Part shown: positions 1-7,431 of the stretch, piece by piece
Position numbering within the stretch: position 1 is the first letter of the stretch
Layout of the letters: the number at the start of each line of letters is the position of its first letter
Source: Burkholderiales bacterium
Lineage (GTDB): Bacteria; Pseudomonadota; Gammaproteobacteria; Burkholderiales; JAEUOS01
Assembly: GCA_947473125.1 (NCBI GenBank)
Contig: CANJDH010000023.1
Coordinates: 1-52,835 of the forward strand
Reading direction: 5' to 3'
Length of the DNA: 52,835 bases
Notes under the pieces: generated by a model
Databases searched by the model: none
What the model saw: the letters and a program-made list of their open reading frames with translations, nothing else
What the model was told of the DNA's origin: nothing
Translations under genes and position numbers: made by a program

Positions 1-1
1 C

Positions 2-1399
2 AACGGCGGCGACGCCCTCGAAGCCGCGCTGCACCTGCGCGCCTGGGGCTACGAGGTCATCGTGTGTTTTGCGGCCGACGCCGAACGGCTGCCGCCAGAT
101 GCCGCCGCCGCCCATGCGAAGTGGCGCGCTGCAGGCGGGGTGTGCGGCAACACGCTGCCCGTGCTGGCCCATCTGGACCTGGTCATCGACGGCCTGTTCG
201 GCATTGGCCTCACCCGCGCGATCGAAGCGCCCTACAGCGGCTGGATCGAGGCCCTCAACACCGCGCACCTTGCGGTGCTGGCGCTTGATGTGCCCTCCGG
301 GCTCAATGCCGATACCGGCGACACCACAGGCCCGTGCGTATACGCCGCAAGCACTCTCACGTTTATCGCCGACAAGCCCGGCCTGCACACCCTCGACGGC
401 CCGGACCACGCTGGGGAAATCGAGGTTGCGCCACTCGACCTGCGCGTTGATCTGCCCCCCGATCACGACCAGTTTGTCGGCCACCTCACCGGCCAAGGGG
501 ATTTTGCTGCCCTCTTGGCGCCACGCGCGAAAAACTCGCACAAGGGCAGTTTCGGCAGCCTCGGCATCATCGGCGGCGCTGCCGGCATGGGTGGCGCCGC
601 CCTGCTCGCCGGGCGCGCCGCGCTCAAACTCGGGGCCGGCAAGGTGTTTGTCGGCATGCTCCATGAGGGCGACCCGGCGGTCGACCAACTGCAGCCCGAG
701 TTGATGCTGCGCATTGCCGCCGAAATGGATATCGCCCAGTGCTCGGCCCTGGTGTTCGGCCCGGGTCTGGGCACCAGCGCCGCGGCACGCGCCATGGTGG
801 TAGCCGGGATCGGCAGCGCAGTGCCGCTGGTGCTCGATGCCGATGCGCTTAACCTGCTCGGCGGCGACGCCGCGCTGACGCACGCGATCGCGCAGCGCGC
901 TGCGCCGACGCTGCTGACCCCGCATCCGCAGGAAGCGGCGCGCCTGCTCGGCTGCACCACCTTCGAAGTACAGGCGGACCGGATTGCCGCAGCCTGCAAG
1001 CTCGCGCAACGCTTCAGGGCGCACGTAGTGCTCAAGGGCGCAGGCAGCGTGATTGCGGCGCCGCCGGCATCGTCGGCGGCGGCTCGCTGGTCGATCAACC
1101 CGACCGGCAACCCCGGCATGGCCAGTGCCGGCATGGGCGACGCTCTGTCGGGCATTGCCGGGGCATTCCTGGCCCAGTTTGCATCGAAGCGTCTGGTTGA
1201 AACCGTTGGTGCAGGCGGTTCGCAGGCCGATGCCGCCCTGCAGTCCTTGGTGGGAGCGGTTTTCCTGCATGGGGCTGCTGCTGATTTTCTCGTGGCGCAA
1301 GGCACCGGCCCGGTCGGGCTCACCGCTTCCGACATCATCGACGCCGCGCGCGACCTGTGGAACCGCTGGAGCGCCGAAGCGCGCCCAGCCACCCGCTGA
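2..1399 (+). CDS. nnr: Bifunctional NAD(P)H-hydrate epimerase / ADP-dependent dehydratase, 5' end cut by the window
   Basis: This enzyme repairs hydrated NADH and NADPH in the cytosol. The N-terminal YjeF domain epimerises NAD(P)HX and the C-terminal ribokinase-like domain dehydrates it using ADP. The open frame runs to the left edge, so the true start lies outside; 465 codons are visible. The first residues read NGGDALEAALHL, matching the start of the epimerase domain. The dehydratase domain begins near visible residue 175 (KNSHKGSFGSLGIIGGAAGMGG) and contains the conserved loop NPGMASAGMGDALSG. The cytochrome P450 gene starts five bases after the stop, so the two are probably co-transcribed. 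The fusion is the usual bacterial form. The identification is firm. Confidence 0.93.
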   Translation, partial: NGGDALEAALHLRAWGYEVIVCFAADAERLPPDAAAAHAKWRAAGGVCGNTLPVLAHLDLVIDGLFGIGLTRAIEAPYSGWIEALNTAHLAVLALDVPSGLNADTGDTTGPCVYAASTLTFIADKPGLHTLDGPDHAGEIEVAPLDLRVDLPPDHDQFVGHLTGQGDFAALLAPRAKNSHKGSFGSLGIIGGAAGMGGAALLAGRAALKLGAGKVFVGMLHEGDPAVDQLQPELMLRIAAEMDIAQCSALVFGPGLGTSAAARAMVVAGIGSAVPLVLDADALNLLGGDAALTHAIAQRAAPTLLTPHPQEAARLLGCTTFEVQADRIAAACKLAQRFRAHVVLKGAGSVIAAPPASSAAARWSINPTGNPGMASAGMGDALSGIAGAFLAQFASKRLVETVGAGGSQADAALQSLVGAVFLHGAAADFLVAQGTGPVGLTASDIIDAARDLWNRWSAEARPATR

Positions 1400-1404
1400 C
1401 AAGT

Positions 1405-2655
1405 ATGACAACCGATCAAACCCTGGCGACCAGCTTCGAGTTGTCGCAATTGCCGGCAGCGTTTTACGAAAACCCCTACCCCACCTACGCGGCGCTGCGC
1501 GACCACGACCCGGTACGCACGCTCGACAACGGCAGCGTGTTCGTGACGCGTTACGCCGACGTGGTCGAGTTGTACCGCAACCCGGCAGCGAGTTCCGACA
1601 AAAAGGTCGAGTTCAAGCCCAAATTCGGCGACACGCCGCTCTACGAGCACCACACCACCAGCCTGGTGTTCAACGACCCGCCGCTGCACACGCGGGTGCG
1701 CCGCATCATCATGGGCGCCGTCAACCAGCGCGCCGTGACCCGCATGGAGCAAGGCATCGTAGATCTGGTCGATGGACTGATCGATGCACTCGCCGCCAAG
1801 GCCGCGAACACCGGCAGCGTTGACCTGATCGACGACTTCGCCGCCGCGATCCCGGTCGAAGTCATCGGCAACCTGCTCGGCGTGCCGCGCGCAGAGCGCG
1901 CGCCGCTGCGCGGCTGGTCCCTCGCGATCCTCGCGGCCCTCGAACCCACGCTCACGCCGGCGATGCACGACCAGGGCAATCGCGCCGTCACCGAATTTAC
2001 CGCTTACCTCAAGGGCTTGATCGCGGAGCGCACCGCGCACCCGCTCAACCCGGACGAAGACGTGCTCACGCGCCTGATTCAGGGCGAACGCAGCGGCCCC
2101 GCCGTTGCAACAAGCGCAGGCGAAAAGCTCACCGAAGCGGAACTCCTGCAAAACTGCATCTTCATGCTCAACGCCGGGCATGAAACCACGTCCAACACCA
2201 TCGGCAACGGCCTGTATGCGTTGATGCATCGCCCCGAAGAAGCCCAGCGCCTGCGTGACGACCCTTTGCTGATCAACACTGCCGTCGAGGAGATCCTGCG
2301 CTTCGACAGCCCCCTGCAGTTCAACAACCGCCGCCTGATCGCCGACACCACGATTGCCGGCCAGCCCTACCCGGCCGGAACGCTGGTGACCATGTGCATC
2401 GGCAGCGCGAATCGCGACGAACGCCAGTTCCCCGACCCTACCCGTTTCGACGTCGCGCGCAAACCCAACCTGCACCTCGCCTTCGGGCACTCGGCGCATG
2501 CGTGCGTCGGCATGAACGTGGCGCGGCTTGAGGTGCGCATCGCGGTCGGGCGCTTGCTGGCGCGATTCAAGACTCTTGAACCGACGGAGGCGCCGGATCG
2601 TGATTTGCGCGCGCGCTTTCGCGGGTTCCGGCACCTGCCGGCCCGATTGGCCTGA
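1405..2655 (+). CDS. Cytochrome P450
   Basis: A 416-residue soluble bacterial P450, that is, a haem-thiolate monooxygenase. The I-helix oxygen-activation motif reads LNAGHETTSN, the K-helix ExxR motif is EEILR, and the haem loop FGHSAHACVGMNVARLE places the axial cysteine at about residue 367. The ATG at 1405 is preferred over an in-frame ATG at 1357 because it lies after the nnr stop and gives a normal CYP N-terminus (FYENPYPTYAALR). No ferredoxin or ferredoxin reductase gene is nearby, so redox partners must be encoded elsewhere. The substrate cannot be read from the sequence. The gene converges on the di-haem protein gene, with a perfect hairpin at the junction. Confidence 0.92.
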   Translation: MTTDQTLATSFELSQLPAAFYENPYPTYAALRDHDPVRTLDNGSVFVTRYADVVELYRNPAASSDKKVEFKPKFGDTPLYEHHTTSLVFNDPPLHTRVRRIIMGAVNQRAVTRMEQGIVDLVDGLIDALAAKAANTGSVDLIDDFAAAIPVEVIGNLLGVPRAERAPLRGWSLAILAALEPTLTPAMHDQGNRAVTEFTAYLKGLIAERTAHPLNPDEDVLTRLIQGERSGPAVATSAGEKLTEAELLQNCIFMLNAGHETTSNTIGNGLYALMHRPEEAQRLRDDPLLINTAVEEILRFDSPLQFNNRRLIADTTIAGQPYPAGTLVTMCIGSANRDERQFPDPTRFDVARKPNLHLAFGHSAHACVGMNVARLEVRIAVGRLLARFKTLEPTEAPDRDLRARFRGFRHLPARLA

Positions 2656-2675
2656 TCCTTCGTCCCTTCGATACC

Positions 2676-2702
2676 GCCTACTTGCGCGGTTCGCAAGTAG
2701 GC
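2676..2702. repeat. Perfect 11-bp inverted repeat between convergent genes
   Basis: GCCTACTTGCG, a 5-base loop CGGTT, then CGCAAGTAGGC. It sits between the P450 stop (2655) and the di-haem gene stop (2678) and includes that stop codon. There is no T-run on either side, so it is not a classical intrinsic terminator, but it could protect or end both convergent transcripts. Confidence 0.6.
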
Positions 2703-3889
2703 TTGAGCGGCGGCGCCACCGCAGGAAACTGCCTGCTGGTCAATGTGCGCAAGAACGCCACCAGATCATCGGCCTCGGCATCGGTCAACCTGAGCGGTTT
2801 GAGCAAGGCTTCGCCATCCTGATGCAAACGATCTTCGGACAACTCCGAGTAATGGTGCACCACGTCGCGCAGCGTGGCGAGCTTGCCGTTGTGCATGTAC
2901 GGCGCGGTCAACTCGACGTTGCGCAGGCTCGGCACCTTGAACTGGCCGAAATTCGCGTGGTTCTCGGTGACATGGCGCGTGCGGCTCCCCGAGGCGCGTG
3001 AGGCGTCGTCACTGAACGCACCGAGCAGGTTGAATTTGTCGGCGCGCACCGCCTTGATGCCGCCCTGGCGCCCGGCATCGACGCGTCCGGCACCAAGCAG
3101 GTAGGGAATGCCGATTTCGTGGAACTCGCCGTTTGAAAAATTCGGCCCGAAATGGCACACCGCGCAGTTGCCGCGCCCGGCAAAAATGCGCAGGCCGCGC
3201 CGCGCATCCGCCGGATACTGCGCTACCGCGGCCGCATCGCCGCGCGCCAGTACGTCGTGGAGTTCGTCAAACGGGCTCTTGCCCGAGTTGAGCGTTTCCA
3301 TGAAGGCGGCCAGAGCCTTGGCGGCATCGACCATCATTTGATCGTCGGAAGCCTTGGTAGCCGCGGCTTTGCCAAACGCATTCCGACGCAGGCAGGCGTA
3401 GGCAGGGTCGCCGCCCAGCACCTTTGCGACATGCGCAGGCGTTGCGCCCAGTTCGAGCGAGTTCAGGATCGGTCGCAGCGCGAAGCTCCACAGGCTGTCG
3501 GCCGCACCATCCCACCCGAACCAGTGCGCAAGACCGACATTCCACAAGCCCGGCGTGTTGCGATCCAGGCGCTCACGGCCTTGCGCGCGATCACGACCGT
3601 CGGCGAGCCCGCGTGCCGGCTGGTGGCAAGTTGCGCAGGCCATGTCGCCCTTGACCGAGAGGCGCGCATCGAAGAACAGCGCACGTCCGAGGGCAATCGC
3701 ATCAGCATTGCCTGACCCGCGATTGCTCGGGTCGCGCAACACCGGTTGCGGCCAGGGACCGTGGCGGGCGATCGCCTGTTTTTCTGCGGACGAGAAGGCG
3801 CTGTCGTCAGCAGCGACCCCAGCCATCCACGCAAACAGTAGCGCTGCAATCGCGCCAAAAACATGTCGCACCCGCACCGCTACTCTCAA
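2678..3889 (-). CDS. Di-haem cytochrome c peroxidase / MauG family protein
   Basis: A 403-residue exported di-haem protein. The N-terminus has a hydrophobic signal (about residues 8-27, ending near VAADDS). Two c-type haem motifs are visible: CATCH at residues 85-89 and CAVCH at 242-246, the spacing of bacterial cytochrome c peroxidases and MauG-like enzymes. These act in the periplasm, either reducing peroxide or oxidising a partner protein. The start is taken as TTG at 3889, which overlaps the stop of the upstream gene as TTGA; downstream GTG codons are alternatives. Its companions encode a YtkA-like protein and an exported amidohydrolase. No methylamine dehydrogenase genes are present, so a Mau function is not implied. 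Confidence 0.88.
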   Translation of the reverse strand: MRVAVRVRHVFGAIAALLFAWMAGVAADDSAFSSAEKQAIARHGPWPQPVLRDPSNRGSGNADAIALGRALFFDARLSVKGDMACATCHQPARGLADGRDRAQGRERLDRNTPGLWNVGLAHWFGWDGAADSLWSFALRPILNSLELGATPAHVAKVLGGDPAYACLRRNAFGKAAATKASDDQMMVDAAKALAAFMETLNSGKSPFDELHDVLARGDAAAVAQYPADARRGLRIFAGRGNCAVCHFGPNFSNGEFHEIGIPYLLGAGRVDAGRQGGIKAVRADKFNLLGAFSDDASRASGSRTRHVTENHANFGQFKVPSLRNVELTAPYMHNGKLATLRDVVHHYSELSEDRLHQDGEALLKPLRLTDAEADDLVAFLRTLTSRQFPAVAPPLKPTCEPRK

Positions 3890-4299
3890 TCGACGGCGAC
3901 GGTATCGAGCAGGCGCTCGCGCCCTGCCGTGCTATCGACCTCAAAGGCGAACTGCCAACGCCCCGGCATGTGAAACATCATGCCGGTGGCGGTAAAGCCC
4001 TCGGTGGCGTTTTTCTTCACGGTCGGCTTGTAATTCATGCCGTGCTTGTGCTCGGGCATCGACGCATCCACAGCAACGCCTTTCACCGTGCCCTTTTTCG
4101 GGCAGACCGTCACATCCACGGCAAACAGTTCGCCAACCTTGATCTTGGCGGGCCGGGTCTTAAAGGCCAGCACCACGTCGCGCCCTTCGACACGGCGGGC
4201 GCCGGCGGTCGCCTCACAATCGGCCCACGCCAGTCCACTGCCGGCAAGAATCGGCAGCGCGGCTACGACCAAGGCTTGATTCAGATGAGGACGTTTCAT
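3886..4299 (-). CDS. Exported YtkA/FixH-like domain protein
   Basis: A 137-residue protein with a signal peptide (residues 1 to about 26, cleaved near GLAWA-DC) followed by a single beta-sandwich of the YtkA-like type. Conserved elements are MPEHKHGMNYKP and GMMFHMPGRWQF; both contain His and Met residues that might bind copper, which is inference. The ATG at 4299 is chosen because it overlaps the upstream stop as ATGA and gives the signal peptide. In-frame sequence upstream of it does not look like protein. It sits between the di-haem peroxidase and the amidohydrolase genes, overlapping both. The molecular role of this family is unproven. Confidence 0.75.
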   Translation of the reverse strand: MKRPHLNQALVVAALPILAGSGLAWADCEATAGARRVEGRDVVLAFKTRPAKIKVGELFAVDVTVCPKKGTVKGVAVDASMPEHKHGMNYKPTVKKNATEGFTATGMMFHMPGRWQFAFEVDSTAGRERLLDTVAVD

Positions 4300-5120
4300 C
4301 GTTCCATCATGTTGCCGAAAATCGCCTCGCCGTTCTTGTAGGCGAGTTTCTCCGCCACCGTGCGCGGCAAATCGGCGAGCCAGGCGCGTGACCAGTTGGC
4401 GTGCTCGATGATGTAGTGCCAGCGCTCCGGCGTGTAGGTATCGGTGCCGACCATGAAACGGTCGGGAAACTCCATGAAAGCCGCGCGCCACTCGGGGTTA
4501 ACCTTGCCGCCGCTGCCGTGGTCACTTCGAAATGCCAGGTCGGCCCAGAGGTTCTTGTGCTTGCGCAGCATCTCGCGCACCTTGCCCGGCTGGTCAAACC
4601 CGGAGTGCGCCCACAAAATGCGCGCGTTCGGATCCTGCTTGAACATGCGTTCAATCGCATCGGCATCCGAATGCGCATGCAGGAACAGCTTGTACTCCTT
4701 CGCCAGCTGCACCATGCGCCGCGGCACCGGCAGGTCGGCGTCGGCGCCATACAGATGGAACTCGCCAATGGCCACGTACTTGTAGCGCTTCAGCCGGTCT
4801 TCGAGATGCGCGACCATGGTGTCGCTGCGAAACCAGGTGCCGACCTCCCCACGGGTGCGGTAGGGGCGCAGCTCGGGAATGATCAGGTCCGGCGCTTCAG
4901 CATAGAGCTTTTGCGTGCCGTCGTCGTTGGAGCTCGACACCATCACGCGTTTGAGGCCCGCCTTGCGCAGGATTGCCACGGCTTCCTTGGGAGGCACCAT
5001 CTCCCAGGCATCGTGGCTGTAGTGCACGTGGGCATCGAAAATCGGCAGCGGATCCGCCGCAAGGGCGGTGTGGGCGGTTGCGGCCCAGAGCAACAGGGGA
5101 AACAGCGTGCGCATCGGCAT
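4296..5120 (-). CDS. Exported amidohydrolase-2 family metal-dependent hydrolase
   Basis: A 274-residue TIM-barrel hydrolase with a signal peptide (residues 1 to about 21, TALAAD). The metal-binding HVH motif is at residues 31-33. Further candidate ligands are the His in LFLHAHSDAD, the His in ILWAHSGFD and the Asp in FMVGTDTYTPERW, which is the usual order for the family. The fold fits hydrolysis or decarboxylation of a small carboxylate or lactone, but the substrate is unknown. It is the first gene of a three-gene overlapping set with the YtkA-like and di-haem genes, so all three probably act in the periplasm on a common problem. An ATG two codons downstream (5114) is an equally possible start. 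Confidence 0.82.
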   Translation of the reverse strand: MPMRTLFPLLLWAATAHTALAADPLPIFDAHVHYSHDAWEMVPPKEAVAILRKAGLKRVMVSSSNDDGTQKLYAEAPDLIIPELRPYRTRGEVGTWFRSDTMVAHLEDRLKRYKYVAIGEFHLYGADADLPVPRRMVQLAKEYKLFLHAHSDADAIERMFKQDPNARILWAHSGFDQPGKVREMLRKHKNLWADLAFRSDHGSGGKVNPEWRAAFMEFPDRFMVGTDTYTPERWHYIIEHANWSRAWLADLPRTVAEKLAYKNGEAIFGNMMER

Positions 5121-5149
5121 GGCTTTCCGGAATCGGGGGAGCCGCTACT

Positions 5150-6859
5150 CTACACCGGCATCTGCGCCTCCGGTGCAGGCAAGCTGAAGAAAAATGTCGT
5201 GCCGCCATCCAGGGCAGACTCTACCCAGATTTTCCCGCCGTGACGCTCAACAATGCGTTGCGCGATGGCCAGCCCCACACCCAGCCCATCGTAGCTGGCG
5301 GGGCCATGCAGGCGCTCAAACAGGCCCCAGATCTTGTGCACATATTCGACGTCGATGCCGATGCCGTTGTCGCGCACGTACCAGGCTGCATGTTCGACAT
5401 CCCAGCCTACCCGCACGGTTGGGGTTTCGCGCTTTGACGAAAACTTCAGGGCATTGTCGATCAACTGGCGCATCAGCTCGCTGATCAGTGCGCGGTCAGC
5501 GCAAGCCGCAGGCATGTTGCCCACGCTAACCGGCACCGACTGATAGTGCTCCCGCGCACAGGCTTCGGCCACCCCGGAAGCCAACTGTTTCATGTCCAGC
5601 GTTTCCTTCCGGAGGTCGACACGCAATACCCGGATCAACCCTACCAACGCGTCAACCATGAGCCCCATGCGCGCGGCGTTGTCGCCGATGTGGTCCAGCC
5701 AGTTCGCCGCATCTGCAGGCATCCCGGCTTGCTCGGTCTTCATCAGGGAGGCATAGCCGTGGATGGCGCGCAACGGGGTACGCATGTCGTGCGACACCGA
5801 ATATGAAATCGATTCAAGCTCCTTTATAGCCGCCTCAAGCTCCGTGGTTCGCGCCGACACGCGCGTCTCAAGCTGCACCGTGAGCTCTTCGATCTGGCGC
5901 TCGTGGCGCTTGCGCTCGTCGATGTCGACGGTGACGCCGACGAGACGCAGCGGCTTGCCCTGGGCGTCGCGAAACGCACGCCCGCGCCCGTGCAGCCAGC
6001 GCACTTCGCCGTCGGTGCGCACGATGCGAAAGTCGCGTTCGTAAACATCGCCGCTGGCCGCAAATTCGCGGCTTTGCGCCTTGTAACGCTCCCGATCGTC
6101 CGGATGCACCATGTCGCGAAACGGCGGGTAGCGGCCGCCCGAGGGCCGCGGCCCGAGCAGGGGATGTGCGGGCGTCAGCCAGGTCAGTCGGTCGCTTTGC
6201 ACGTCCCATTCCCAGACATAGGAGCGCGCGGCGGAAGCGGCGAGCTTCAAGCCCTGATTGGCGGCTGATTCTTCGGAATGCGCCTGCGCCAGCAGGCGGT
6301 GGGCGCGCGACACCATGTATTCGAATACCGTCGCGAGAATCAGCGTGACGAGGCAGGCGGCCGTAACACCGATGGTGAAATTGAAGTTGGTGGTGCGTTC
6401 GAGGAAGACGCTGATGCCCGGGAGGCGCCCGGTTTCTTCCGCCCACCACAAGCTCCACAACACGACAATCGTGGCCCCTGTGTGCAGCACCGCCAACGAC
6501 CAGCTGCTCACTAACGCAGTGAACAAAATTGCCGGCAGGTAGAGAAACAATACCGAGCTGTGCAAGCCCAGCCCGGTCACCACCACAAACATGGAGATCC
6601 CGACCCATACCACCGAGCCCAGCACCACCCTGGCGGTACGCAGGAACCCGAAATACGCCAACGCCAGTGCCGCATTGGCGCTAAAAATAAACGCGCTTAG
6701 CAATACAAAACGGGCCTGGTCGACGAGGTTGCCGCCGACCGGCTTGGAGGTCCACAGCACCAGCGCTGAACCGAGGGCCAGCAGTGCCATGGCGCAATAA
6801 AGCAGCAAATCGCTATGCGGCGACTCTTCGGGAGGCGTAGAGAACGACTGGTCGGTCAT
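5150..6859 (-). CDS. Membrane PAS-domain sensor histidine kinase
   Basis: A 569-residue inner-membrane kinase. About six hydrophobic segments lie between residues 17 and 185. A PAS/PAC module follows (about 205-315, with WEWDV and the PAC end VGVTVDIDERKRHE), then a coiled linker, a HisKA domain with the phospho-acceptor His at residue 357 in YSVSHDMRTPLRAIHGY, and an ATPase domain with N-box LIDNALKFSS, G1 DNGIGID and G2 GLGVGLAIAQRIVERHGG. There is no receiver domain and no response regulator nearby, so it is an orphan. The ATG at 6859 is chosen; longer in-frame starts run into the tRNA-Ser gene. The H-box sequence resembles phytochrome-type kinases, but no chromophore domain is present. 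Confidence 0.92.
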   Translation of the reverse strand: MTDQSFSTPPEESPHSDLLLYCAMALLALGSALVLWTSKPVGGNLVDQARFVLLSAFIFSANAALALAYFGFLRTARVVLGSVVWVGISMFVVVTGLGLHSSVLFLYLPAILFTALVSSWSLAVLHTGATIVVLWSLWWAEETGRLPGISVFLERTTNFNFTIGVTAACLVTLILATVFEYMVSRAHRLLAQAHSEESAANQGLKLAASAARSYVWEWDVQSDRLTWLTPAHPLLGPRPSGGRYPPFRDMVHPDDRERYKAQSREFAASGDVYERDFRIVRTDGEVRWLHGRGRAFRDAQGKPLRLVGVTVDIDERKRHERQIEELTVQLETRVSARTTELEAAIKELESISYSVSHDMRTPLRAIHGYASLMKTEQAGMPADAANWLDHIGDNAARMGLMVDALVGLIRVLRVDLRKETLDMKQLASGVAEACAREHYQSVPVSVGNMPAACADRALISELMRQLIDNALKFSSKRETPTVRVGWDVEHAAWYVRDNGIGIDVEYVHKIWGLFERLHGPASYDGLGVGLAIAQRIVERHGGKIWVESALDGGTTFFFSLPAPEAQMPV

Positions 6860-6956
6860 GTCGGTATAACGGCTGCGCCGGCTATTTCCTGAGGCGTCGC
6901 GCACAAATCGGGCCGGCTGCGGCCGCCCCGGCATATCAGCGCTAAAATGACCATAA

Positions 6957-7046
6957 GGATGGGTGGCAGAGCGGTTGAATGCACCGGTCTTGAAAACCGG
7001 CAAGGGGGCAACTCCTTCGTGGGTTCAAATCCCACCCCATCCGCCA
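6957..7046 (+). tRNA. tRNA-Ser (anticodon TGA)
   Basis: A 90-base class II tRNA. The acceptor stem GGATGGG pairs perfectly with CCCATCC, the anticodon stem-loop is CCGGT-CTTGAAA-ACCGG with anticodon TGA, a long variable arm of the serine type follows, then the T-arm GTGGG-TTCAAAT-CCCAC, discriminator G and an encoded CCA. A TAAAAT hexamer at 6943-6948 is a candidate -10 element. Its 3' half from the anticodon loop onward is repeated at 8761-8818, marking it as an integration site. Confidence 0.97.
6989..7046 (+). repeat. attL-like repeat: tRNA-Ser 3' half
   Basis: Bases 6989-7041 (53 bp) are identical to 8761-8813. Including one mismatch, the match extends over 58 bp to the end of CCA. The repeat begins at the first base of the anticodon loop, a known crossover position for tyrosine recombinases that use tRNA genes. 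This copy restores the working tRNA. Confidence 0.88.
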
Positions 7047-7079
7047 GAACAAGTCCTTCCAACTCGCTCAGTCGGGTTG

Positions 7080-7313
7080 TTAGGCGCTCAGAGCCCCGCA
7101 CCACGCGAGGCTTTTTGCTAGGGCGTTCTCGAGCTCCAATTCTTTCATCCGGCTGATCATCGAAGTGTCCATCCCGCAGTACTTGACGCGCCACTTGTAA
7201 AAAGTAGCTGAACTGATCCCCAACTCCCGGCATATCTCCGGTACGGCCAGACCAGCCTCAACCCGCTTGAGCGCTTCCATGACCTGGCTATCCGTGAACT
7301 TCGACTTCGTCAA
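7080..7313 (-). pseudogene. Truncated IS3-family transposase OrfA
   Basis: The first 55 or so residues match the helix-turn-helix part of an IS3-family OrfA (motifs FTDSQVMEALKRVEAG, ICRELGISSATFYKWR and MISRMKELELEN). After ELELENA the sequence departs from the family (LAKSLAWCGALSA) and stops, so the leucine zipper end and the whole of OrfB are missing. The breakpoint is near 7130. It lies inside the tRNA-Ser-bounded remnant, beside the tRNA end. It cannot transpose by itself. Confidence 0.8.
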
Positions 7314-7396
7314 GCAGAACCTCCTCTTTACGAGAAAATTCTACTTTCAATCACCCCTTTTTATCGGGGGGATTAACGTTGGGATTAAGTATTGAA

Positions 7397-7425
7397 TTGA
7401 CAAAAATAAAATCTGTTTTTACTAT
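7397..7425 (+). promoter_or_regulatory. Near-consensus sigma-70 promoter of the AAA/DUF4143 gene
   Basis: TTGACA (7397-7402), exactly 17 bases, then TACTAT (7420-7425), in an AT-rich stretch. The expected start of transcription is about base 7432, the A of the ATG, so the mRNA would have almost no leader. No ribosome-binding sequence is visible before the ATG. Confidence 0.75.
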
Positions 7426-7431
7426 TGGCGA

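Noticed and set aside
463-2634. A 723-codon open frame on the minus strand
   Set aside because: It lies opposite nnr and the P450 gene, shows no family motif and has the composition of a GC-rich antisense shadow.
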